Positions 23,618-30,539 of a DNA stretch of 37,568 nt are shown piece after piece. The stretch is from contig CAIQJJ010000212.1 of NCBI GenBank assembly GCA_903872065.1, positions 1 to 37,568 of the forward strand, given 5' to 3'. The first letter of the stretch is position 1. Every line of letters begins with the position of its first letter. This stretch comes from an uncultured Anaerolineales bacterium. GTDB lineage: Bacteria > Chloroflexota > Anaerolineae > Anaerolineales > UBA4823. Both the position numbers and the translations under genes were made by a program. The notes beneath the pieces were generated by a model. That model had not been told where the DNA came from. It did not search any database and saw nothing but the letters and a program-made list of their open reading frames with translations.

Positions 23618-26256
23618 GGCGCGCGTGTAATAATCTTCGGCCTGCGCGTTCTCAAAATAATCGCGCGCCGCGTCGCCAGCCAGGCGCAGGTAGACCGCGC
23701 CTTCTCATTCAGACTGGCGCGCTCGGCATGATAAGCCAGTTCATCGTAATGGATGCTCAGATCGCCGGCGTAAAGCTGTTCGATCGAGACCACCGCCAGA
23801 GTATGCAGCTCACGCTGCCGGGCGCGCAACTGCATTGAGTACGCCGCATCGCGCATCAAGGCGTGTTGAAAACTGTAGTGAGCATCCGTCCGCGGCATCC
23901 AGATTTCCGCCGTCTCAGCCTGGCTAATTGCCGAAGAAATCAGCGTGTCATCCAGCATTTTGCTCAAGAGCCTGACCTCGAACTCACGCCCCAAAACCGC
24001 CGCCGACTGGACGACGTTTTTCACTTCTTGCTTCAACTGATCCAGGCGCGCCACCAACAGCGATTGGATATCCGTTGAGAGCAAATCCACCTGATCCGAA
24101 TGGATGATATTAAAAAGCCCATTTTGCTGTTCGAGCAGCTTGTTTTCTTGCAGATAGCGCAGCGCTTGCTCGACAAAGAACGGGTTTCCATCGGCGCGCT
24201 GCGCCAGGAAATCCACCAACGCCCCTGAGACCGGCGCGCCGAGCAGTTCAAGCGCCATCTGTTCGAGCGAACGCCGCTCCAGGCCCTTCAGGGTCAATTC
24301 GCGCGCCGGGAAATTGCCCAGGAACGGGAAGGCTTCTCCTTCCAGGCGAGAAGTGGCCAGGATCGCAATGGGATAAGGGCATGAGATGTCCAAATGCAGA
24401 CTGCGCGTAAAGTAGGGCAAGAACGCGCGCGAATCTTGATCCAGCCAGTGAGCATCCTCGATCAGCAAAATCAAGGGGTTGCGCAGGCTTTCGCAGCGCA
24501 GCAAAACACTCAAGGCGATAAAGGTATTTTCGTAGCGTCCTTTTGCATCGAGATGTTCATATAACGAGTCTTCCCAAGTAAGATTGAGCAAAGCGCCCAA
24601 CACCGAATTGGTGCGCAGCAGTTCAGCGCGCAGTTCCTCATCGGGCGTAATGCTGACAAGTTGATTGATCCGGCAAAAGAAAATATCGCGCGGGTCTTCG
24701 ACGCTGGCGGCGTTGGCCAGACCGGCCCAATTTTTAAGCCAATAGCGGAAGGGATTGAACGGCTGGCGGATGATCTCGTCCGTCTGGCAGATCGCCCACA
24801 CCACCTGCCCATCGGCAAAGAGGGGCGAATCCATGAATTCATGCACCAGGCGGCTTTTGCCAACGCCGGCGTCGCCCTTGATCAGCAGGCTGCCGGCGGG
24901 CTGCCCGCGCCACAATGGAGCGACAAATTCTTTCAAAAGCGTCAATTCTTGCTCGCGGCCCTCAAATGCGCCGCGAAAAACCTGTTCAGCCATGTCCTTA
25001 CGGCTGAACAGGCGATAGACCCTCTGCTTTTCAGCAAAACCCTTGAACTGCCTCTCCTCCGGTTTATCCAGGTGAAAATCGGCTTCGATGCGCTGCGCGA
25101 CTTCACCATCCACCCAAATTTCGCCCGGCGCAGCCGATTTCATCATGCGTGCGGCAAGCGAGATGCCCCATCCATAGCCGGTGTAATCCTCCCGCAGGGC
25201 AGAGCCGATAAAGCCGGCGTATTGGTGACGGTAACTCACGCCAGCGGTGAAAAGAATTTTTCTCTCATGGCGCAGTTCGAGGAGAAAATTCAAGGCGCGT
25301 TCGATGTCGTTCTCATACGCCACAGGCGCGCCCCAAAAGATGAGCAAATTTGCCCCCTTATCGCCAAAATCAGGCCGCAGGAAGAATCCACCGTAACGAT
25401 CTTGCAGTTCAAACACGGCGCGCATCAGTTCTGCCACCTGATCGGCCGGCTCGCCGCCAGGCGCGTCGCTGCTCAACCGGGGGTCAGTGGGCAGATCAAT
25501 GAACACATTCACCAATGGACGGAACTCGCCCATAAAGGGGCTGTTGACGATTGCTGGCGGGAAAAAAGCAGCGATATGGCGGGCTGCAGGGATATCCAGA
25601 ACGGGCAAAGCCAAGCCTGGCAAAGCCGCTTCTGAGCGGGATAAATGAAAAAATTCGCCAGCCAATTCCCCATCCACACGAGACTTCACTGCCTGATAAA
25701 ACGGCCTATCCAACCAGGTCTCGCCGGGTTTGGCGCAATGTTCCGCATGGGCTGAGGCGTCAATCGCCGCGCCGCGAAAGCCAAAAGTCGCTTTGCTTTG
25801 ATTGACGGAGCGGAAGATCTCCCAGGTCACCTCGCCCAGGGATAAACCGATTTTGACCGAGACAGGGAAATCGCCCAGGGGGGTGGACTGAGTCGGATGC
25901 TGCGCAAAATGGTTCTGGATAGCGAGGGCGGCGGAAAGACAGCGCCGCGCGCAGGCTTCTGCAATATCGAGAGCCGCGTCCGCTGGATCAGGCAGAAAGA
26001 CGGCGGTAATGGCGTCGCCGGCGTAGCCCACCACAAAGCCCCCTTGGACATAAACGTCTTGCACCAACGGCGCGAAGACCGCTTGCATCACCGAAGCCAA
26101 CAATTCATCGGAAACGTAACGCATTTGTTTCGCCAAAACATCCGACATTTTGGAAAAGCCGGACAGGTCAGCAAACATGGTCGCGGCAAATAGTTTCCCC
26201 TGCTGCTCGCCGTGATCGAATCTTTCGAGAATAAAGGTAGGGACAAGGTGACGCAT
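23614..26256 (-). CDS. Class III adenylate/guanylate cyclase-like / AAA ATPase protein (N-terminal part, frameshifted)
   Basis: About 880 residues, soluble. In numbering from an upstream TTG at 26265: a cyclase homology domain at about 25-200 with both metal-site elements (FADLSGF, Asp33; GYAGDAI, Asp84), a second, degenerate CHD at about 250-415 (GDKGANLLIFWG, YTGYGWGISLAARMM), then an AAA/STAND ATPase with Walker A GDAGVGKSR (464-472) and Walker B LLIEDAHWLD. The last 25 residues (RSTCAWLATRRAIILRTRRP...) are out-of-frame sequence; after EKA the correct frame leads into the TPR part at 22286-23617. ATG 26256 is preferred to TTG 26265. No SD is present; TATAAT lies 8 nt before the ATG, suggesting a leaderless mRNA. 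Whether it makes cAMP is not known. Confidence 0.88.
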   Translation of the reverse strand: MRHLVPTFILERFDHGEQQGKLFAATMFADLSGFSKMSDVLAKQMRYVSDELLASVMQAVFAPLVQDVYVQGGFVVGYAGDAITAVFLPDPADAALDIAEACARRCLSAALAIQNHFAQHPTQSTPLGDFPVSVKIGLSLGEVTWEIFRSVNQSKATFGFRGAAIDASAHAEHCAKPGETWLDRPFYQAVKSRVDGELAGEFFHLSRSEAALPGLALPVLDIPAARHIAAFFPPAIVNSPFMGEFRPLVNVFIDLPTDPRLSSDAPGGEPADQVAELMRAVFELQDRYGGFFLRPDFGDKGANLLIFWGAPVAYENDIERALNFLLELRHERKILFTAGVSYRHQYAGFIGSALREDYTGYGWGISLAARMMKSAAPGEIWVDGEVAQRIEADFHLDKPEERQFKGFAEKQRVYRLFSRKDMAEQVFRGAFEGREQELTLLKEFVAPLWRGQPAGSLLIKGDAGVGKSRLVHEFMDSPLFADGQVVWAICQTDEIIRQPFNPFRYWLKNWAGLANAASVEDPRDIFFCRINQLVSITPDEELRAELLRTNSVLGALLNLTWEDSLYEHLDAKGRYENTFIALSVLLRCESLRNPLILLIEDAHWLDQDSRAFLPYFTRSLHLDISCPYPIAILATSRLEGEAFPFLGNFPARELTLKGLERRSLEQMALELLGAPVSGALVDFLAQRADGNPFFVEQALRYLQENKLLEQQNGLFNIIHSDQVDLLSTDIQSLLVARLDQLKQEVKNVVQSAAVLGREFEVRLLSKMLDDTLISSAISQAETAEIWMPRTDAHYSFQHALMRDAAYSMQLRARQRELHTLAVVSIEQLYAGDLSIHYDELAYHAERASLNEKARSTCAWLATRRAIILRTRRPKIITRAP

Positions 26257-26264
26257 GGATAACA

Positions 26265-26270
26265 ATTATA
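26265..26270 (-). promoter_or_regulatory. -10 box (TATAAT) for a possibly leaderless cyclase transcript
   Basis: A perfect TATAAT on the minus strand ends 8 nt before the ATG at 26256, so transcription would start at or next to the start codon. A TTGATC -35-like hexamer lies upstream but at a long spacing (about 19). No SD-like sequence lies between. Confidence 0.4.
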
Positions 26271-26315
26271 CCAACGTCTCTGAAACGCTGATCAAAAAAA
26301 TGTTTACGCAAATGG

Positions 26316-26344
26316 TTGACAAATCAGGCTTAATGGCTTTTAAT
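26316..26344 (+). promoter_or_regulatory. Promoter of the subtilase gene
   Basis: TTGACA (26316-26321), a 17-bp spacer and TTTAAT (26339-26344) match a housekeeping promoter at 11 of 12 positions. Transcription should start near 26351, leaving a leader of about 130 nt before the subtilase ATG. Confidence 0.7.
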
Positions 26345-26353
26345 TAGGCGCAA

Positions 26354-26409
26354 CTTACAAATTTGTAAGGCTAGCAGTGCAGCAAACAACATCCTTACAA
26401 ATCTGTCAG
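26354..26409 (+). promoter_or_regulatory. Paired palindromes in the subtilase leader (operators or alternative hairpins)
   Basis: CTTACAAATTTGTAAG (26354-26369) is a perfect 16-bp palindrome at the expected transcription start. A second copy, CTTACAAATCTGTCAG (26394-26409), matches it at 14 of 16 positions and is displaced by exactly 40 bp. In RNA, ATTTGTAAGG (26361-26370) can also pair fully with CCTTACAAAT (26393-26402), excluding the first palindrome's own hairpin. Confidence 0.55.
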
Positions 26410-26483
26410 CCCCATACAAAATGTCCAGTCGGTACCAACTCTCAGCCGAGAGGCAATCAAATCCAAATTCGGAGGAACAAACG

Positions 26484-28397
26484 ATGAAACGATTTTCTGT
26501 GTTATCCCTGGTCTTGATCATCAGTCTGGCTTTCAGCTTGCTGGCCAACCTGCCAGCCAACGCCGGACAGGGCAACGACAAAGTGCGCATCATGGTTCAA
26601 TTTACGCCCGGGCACAAAGCTGATGCTGAAAAAGCGTTGAACGGCGTGGGGGCGGAATTCCACTACACATTTGATGAACTGAATACTTTTGTTGTCTCTG
26701 TGCCAGCCCAGGCGGTGAACGGGCTAGAACACAATCCCAATGTTGCTTTCATCGAAGAAGATGTTGAGCGCTACCCGATCAGCATTACCCAATCCCAGAG
26801 CGCCGCGCCGCAGGCAGCCGTCGCAGAGCAGACCGTGCCGTATGGCGTGGATATGGTGCAGGCGCGGGATGTATGGGACACGAATCGCGATGGTACTGTG
26901 GACAGCGGCGCGCCGACCGGCGCGGGCCGTAAAATCTGCATCATCGACTCCGGCTTCTACACTCAGCATGAAGACCTGGTGGGCATTAACGTCACCGGCT
27001 ACAATGGCAACCTGCCCTGGAACCAGGATGGCAGCGGTCACGGCACGCATGTCGCCGGCACCATTGCCGCCGTCAACAACAGCCTGGGTGTGCTAGGCGT
27101 TACCCCCGGCACGGTCAGCATTTATGAAGTGCGTGTCTTCGGGGACGACGGTACATGGGCTTATTCATCTAGCCTGATTGACGCCGCCTACAAGTGCCGC
27201 GACGCCGGCGCCAATATCATCAGCATGAGCCTGGGCGGCGGCCGCTCGAACGTGACCGAGAAGAACGGCTTCGCCACCCTCTACAGCACCAACGGCATTC
27301 TTTCGATCGCCGCGGCGGGCAATGATGGCACGACCGCCTACTCTTACCCGGCTTCCTACGACTCAGTCGTTTCGGTGGCGGCGATTGACAGCAACAAGGC
27401 TGTGGCGAGTTTCTCGCAGTATAACAGCCAGGTCGAACTGGCGGCGCCCGGCGTAGGCGTTCTCAGCACGGTTCCTTACCTGGATCAGACCAGCATGACC
27501 GTCAGTGGGGTAACTTATCCCGCGGGACATATTGAATTTTCAGCCCGCGGCTCGAAGAGCGCCGCCCTGGTCAGCGGCGGCCTGTGCGACAGCGTCGGCT
27601 CTTGGAGCGGCAAGATCGTGCTGTGCGAACGCGGCGTGATCTCCTTCTACGACAAAGTTCACAACGTTGAGCTTGGCGGCGGCGCAGCGGCGGCCATTTA
27701 CAACAATGTCCCCGGCGGATTCGCGGGCACTCTGGGCGATGGCAACACTTCGACCATCATCGGCGTCAGCCTGAGCCAGGAAGACGGTCAGTACCTGGTT
27801 GCCAACCAGCTTGGCCAGACCGCTGCGATTAGCAGCGTCTTCACCCAGCCGGCGACCAATGGCTATGAATATTACGACGGCACCTCGATGGCCACCCCGC
27901 ACGTTTCGGCGGTAGCCGCCCTGGTATGGTCAGCCAAGCCCACCGCCACCAATGCGGAAATCCGCCAGGCGCTGCAGCAGACCGCCCAGGATTTGGGCGC
28001 GGCTGGGCGCGATGTTTACTACGGCTATGGCCTGGTGCAGGCGAAGGCCGCCATCACCGCCCTGACCAGCGTTACCAAGATGTCAGTGAAGGACTTGGAT
28101 GGCGTCGCAGCAGTCAAGAAGACCGGCTGGAGCGCCACCGTCACCATCACGGTGAAAGACGCTAACGGCGTTCTTCTGAGCAATGTGAAGGTGGATGGCA
28201 AGTTTGGGACGACGGCGATCTCCTGCACCACAACCAACGGGCAGTGCAGCGTCACCGCTTCATTCAAGAGCACGGTCACTTCGACCACCTACACTGTGAC
28301 CAACCTGACGGCAAGCGGCTATGTGTACGATAACACAGGGAACAGCGACGTTGAGGGCGACAGCAACGGCACTGCGATTACGGTCAACAAACCCTGA
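26484..28397 (+). CDS. Secreted subtilisin-like serine protease (S8) with PA insertion
   Basis: 637 residues from ATG 26484, chosen for GGAGG about 8 nt upstream and the signal peptide it creates (MKRFSVLSLVLIISLAFSLLANLPANA). An I9-type propeptide follows (VRIMVQFTPGHKADAEK...AFIEEDVE). The catalytic triad is Asp155 (IIDSGF), His186 (GHGTHVAGT) and Ser468 (GTSMATPH), with the oxyanion Asn280 (AAAGND). A protease-associated (PA) domain is inserted between the Asn and Ser regions (about 330-455: GLCDSVGSWSGKIVLCERG). The C-terminus (about 530-637) is a beta-sandwich (MSVKDLDGVAAVKKTGWSATVTITVKD) of bacterial Ig-like type. It should be exported and autoprocessed, digesting extracellular protein. 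Monocistronic: strong promoter upstream, strong terminator after the stop. Confidence 0.95.
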   Translation: MKRFSVLSLVLIISLAFSLLANLPANAGQGNDKVRIMVQFTPGHKADAEKALNGVGAEFHYTFDELNTFVVSVPAQAVNGLEHNPNVAFIEEDVERYPISITQSQSAAPQAAVAEQTVPYGVDMVQARDVWDTNRDGTVDSGAPTGAGRKICIIDSGFYTQHEDLVGINVTGYNGNLPWNQDGSGHGTHVAGTIAAVNNSLGVLGVTPGTVSIYEVRVFGDDGTWAYSSSLIDAAYKCRDAGANIISMSLGGGRSNVTEKNGFATLYSTNGILSIAAAGNDGTTAYSYPASYDSVVSVAAIDSNKAVASFSQYNSQVELAAPGVGVLSTVPYLDQTSMTVSGVTYPAGHIEFSARGSKSAALVSGGLCDSVGSWSGKIVLCERGVISFYDKVHNVELGGGAAAAIYNNVPGGFAGTLGDGNTSTIIGVSLSQEDGQYLVANQLGQTAAISSVFTQPATNGYEYYDGTSMATPHVSAVAALVWSAKPTATNAEIRQALQQTAQDLGAAGRDVYYGYGLVQAKAAITALTSVTKMSVKDLDGVAAVKKTGWSATVTITVKDANGVLLSNVKVDGKFGTTAISCTTTNGQCSVTASFKSTVTSTTYTVTNLTASGYVYDNTGNSDVEGDSNGTAITVNKP

Positions 28398-28419
28398 TCC
28401 AACCCTTTGATTAAACCAG

Positions 28420-28459
28420 CGCCCCCCGAAAGTATACTTTCGGGGGGCGTTTTCTTTTA
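28420..28459 (+). terminator. Rho-independent terminator of the subtilase gene
   Basis: CGCCCCCCGAAAG (28420-28432) and CTTTCGGGGGGCG (28437-28449) form a perfect 13-bp stem around TATA, followed by TTTTCTTTTAATTT. It lies 22 nt after the subtilase stop. On the minus strand it could also serve manA, which converges on it. Confidence 0.95.
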
Positions 28460-28495
28460 ATTTCTCACCGCGCCCAGAATCGGGCTGGACACCGA

Positions 28496-29449
28496 TCAGT
28501 CGGCGATCGAAGAACACAAAAGCTTAAATTCGCCCTCCAGGCGGTAGGCGCCGCAAGCCGCCGGGATGAGGACGGAGTTAAATTGGCGCAGAATGAGCTC
28601 GCCGCTGTCCGTCGCGAGATGCGCTTCTCCGGCAATCGCCGTCAGAGCATGGAAGCTTTCTCCACGGGTGTGACGTTCTTGTGGCCCAGAAAGCTGCTCC
28701 AGGTGAAAGTAAGGGCTTTGCACCAGGCTGCGCGCCGGCTGCAGATTCGCCGCCTCCGCGCGGATGATCTGCCGGGCAGCCTGGGGATCAGTCACTGCGA
28801 TCGATTTTTCAATGTGCAGGGCGCGCCCCTCAGTCTGAGGGCGGTTCCAATCAAAGACGCGATAGGTCAGGTCAGAAGTCTGCTGAACTTCGTAGACCAA
28901 CAAGCCCGGCCCCAGCGCATGGATGGCGCCGGCCGGCATGAAAATGGTATCGCCGGTTTGCACACGATGGTATTCAACCAGGTCAAGGATCGCATGCTTA
29001 CCAATCGCGGCGTGCAGGGCCTCGATAGAAGTTCCAGGCTTGATCCCGGCGATGAGTTGGGCATCAGGTTGAGCGGCGAGAATGTACCAGGCTTCCGTCT
29101 TGCCGAGAAAACCAGGCCCTTCGAGCGCCGCCGCCTGCTGATCGTTGGGATGAACTTGCAGAGACAGCCAACGAGCGCAATCGAGCAGCTTGACGAGGAG
29201 TGGAAAGCGCGTTATGCCGCGGGCGGCGAGCCGCGCCCCAAGAATTTCGGTGGGATATTCGAGAACTAGCTGCGCCAGGGTGCGGGCAGCGGCAAGGTCG
29301 CCAGCGGCGACCAGGTTATTTTCATAAACTGTCCACACTTCGGCAACCGGAACTTCTGGCGGCGCGCCAAGCAGGTCAGCAAAGGCGCGCCCCCCCCAAA
29401 CATAATTGCGAACAGCCGGGATTAATGTAAGAAAAGAGAAATGGGTCAT
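28496..29449 (-). CDS. manA: Mannose-6-phosphate isomerase, type I
   Basis: 317-residue cupin enzyme that interconverts mannose-6-P and fructose-6-P in the cytoplasm. The zinc ligands of type I PMI are in place: Q98 and H100 (LQVHPND), E119 (GKTEAWYI) and H177 (PAGAIHALG). The substrate region reads YEVQQTSDLTYRVFDWNR (186-203). The length fits the short bacterial class I form (about 315 aa). The start has only a weak AGGA, but the family N-terminus (LTLIPAVRNYVWGG) sets it. It is convergent with the subtilase gene and divergent from the sugar-binding lipoprotein gene across 88 bp, with a TATAAT (complement of 29470-29475) close to its ATG. It may feed the pathway for hexoses bound by its neighbour, but this is guesswork. 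Confidence 0.93.
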   Translation of the reverse strand: MTHFSFLTLIPAVRNYVWGGRAFADLLGAPPEVPVAEVWTVYENNLVAAGDLAAARTLAQLVLEYPTEILGARLAARGITRFPLLVKLLDCARWLSLQVHPNDQQAAALEGPGFLGKTEAWYILAAQPDAQLIAGIKPGTSIEALHAAIGKHAILDLVEYHRVQTGDTIFMPAGAIHALGPGLLVYEVQQTSDLTYRVFDWNRPQTEGRALHIEKSIAVTDPQAARQIIRAEAANLQPARSLVQSPYFHLEQLSGPQERHTRGESFHALTAIAGEAHLATDSGELILRQFNSVLIPAACGAYRLEGEFKLLCSSIAD

Positions 29450-29487
29450 AAGGGTTAGTCCTATCAGATATTATAATGCCTGTTGGC

Positions 29488-29516
29488 TTGACTTTCTAAT
29501 GTGAAACGCTTATGAT
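29488..29516 (+). promoter_or_regulatory. Promoter of the sugar-binding lipoprotein / sensor kinase genes
   Basis: TTGACT (29488-29493), 17-bp spacer, TATGAT (29511-29516). The predicted start near 29523 gives a very short leader that begins at the SD (AAGGAG, 29524-29529) before ATG 29538. Confidence 0.65.
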
Positions 29517-29537
29517 TTCATCTAAGGAGATCAATAC

Positions 29538-30539
29538 ATGGACAAAAAAATAATCATCACGTTATGCCTGATCATGGCTTTCTTATGGACAGCCTGCAGC
29601 AAACCAACTTCTGACACGTCTTTGCTGGCCTCACAAAGCACCCCCGTCGAAGCGCAGCCAGAAGCCTCCCCCGAAACCAAAAAATACACCATTGCTTTAG
29701 TGATGAAAACATTGACCAATCCTTTCTTTGTCGAAATGGAAAAAGGCGCGCGCCAGGCAGAGAAGGAATTTGGAATTAATTTGATCGTCAAAACAGGCGC
29801 TCAGGAAACCTCGGTTGAACAGCAAATCACGATCATTGAAGAGCTGATTATTGACAAAAAGGTGGATGCGATCTTGATCGCGCCAGCCGACTCGGTGCAG
29901 TTGATCCCGGTCTTGAAAAAGGCGCAGGAGGCCGGCATCGTGATCATCAATCTCGATAACATTCTGGACGCGCAGTCTATGGAAAAAGTCGGTTTGACCG
30001 GCGTACCCTTCATCAGTGTTGATAACGAGAAGGGCGCGTATCTTTCGGCCAGTTACATCAGCGCCAAAGTCACCACACCCACCCAGGCCATTATTTTGGA
30101 AGGTATTCCAACCGCCAAAAATGCGCAAGATCGCAAAGCCGGCGCGGTCAGAGCCTTCGGTGAGAATTCCAATATTAAAATCGTCGCCTCAGAAACCGCC
30201 CATTGGAAGATTGACGAGGCCAACCAGGTGACCGCCCAATTGTTCAAGCAGTATCCTGATGTCAAGCTGATTTTCTGCGCCAATGACATGATGGCTTTCG
30301 GCGCGATTCAGTACTTGAAGGAAAGCGGCAAGACCGACGTGCAGGTAGCTGCGTATGACGCCCTGGCAGAGGCCATGCCCATGCTCAAAGATGGCACGCT
30401 GCAGGCTACGATTGACCAACAGGCTGCTCAACAGGCTTATACCGGCGTGCAGTTTGCGATTCGCGCCCTGAACGGTGAAACACTACCGCCGCTCACCTTG
30501 CTGGATGTCCTTCTGGTGACGCGTGAAAATGCTAAGTAA
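29538..30539 (+). CDS. Sugar-type substrate-binding lipoprotein (Peripla_BP_4), orphan
   Basis: 333 residues. Signal MDKKIIITLCLIMAFLWTAC gives lipobox Cys20; a Ser/Pro/Glu linker follows. The binding domain is the ribose/galactose-binding type: YTIALVMKTLTNPFFVEMEKGA (about 50-71), IIDKKVDAILIAPAD (about 110-124), an AGIVIINLD element, EGIPTAKNAQDRKAGA, and a VQVAAYDALAEAM hinge/binding segment near residue 275. AAGGAG before ATG supports the start. No permease or ATPase gene accompanies it. Instead its 3' end overlaps a membrane histidine-kinase gene, so it probably presents a sugar or similar ligand to that kinase, in the manner of LuxP-LuxQ or TorT-TorS. The ligand cannot be read from the sequence. 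Confidence 0.92.
   Translation: MDKKIIITLCLIMAFLWTACSKPTSDTSLLASQSTPVEAQPEASPETKKYTIALVMKTLTNPFFVEMEKGARQAEKEFGINLIVKTGAQETSVEQQITIIEELIIDKKVDAILIAPADSVQLIPVLKKAQEAGIVIINLDNILDAQSMEKVGLTGVPFISVDNEKGAYLSASYISAKVTTPTQAIILEGIPTAKNAQDRKAGAVRAFGENSNIKIVASETAHWKIDEANQVTAQLFKQYPDVKLIFCANDMMAFGAIQYLKESGKTDVQVAAYDALAEAMPMLKDGTLQATIDQQAAQQAYTGVQFAIRALNGETLPPLTLLDVLLVTRENAK

Noticed and set aside
24661-25635. 324-codon plus-strand frame within the cyclase/AAA gene
   Set aside because: Antisense to well-defined domains; no recognisable motif or SD.
26330-26593. 87-codon minus-strand frame over the subtilase promoter and signal peptide
   Set aside because: Antisense to the signal-peptide region and crossing a strong plus-strand promoter; no SD.
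28583-29269. 228-codon plus-strand frame in manA
   Set aside because: Antisense shadow of a gene with all PMI zinc ligands in place.
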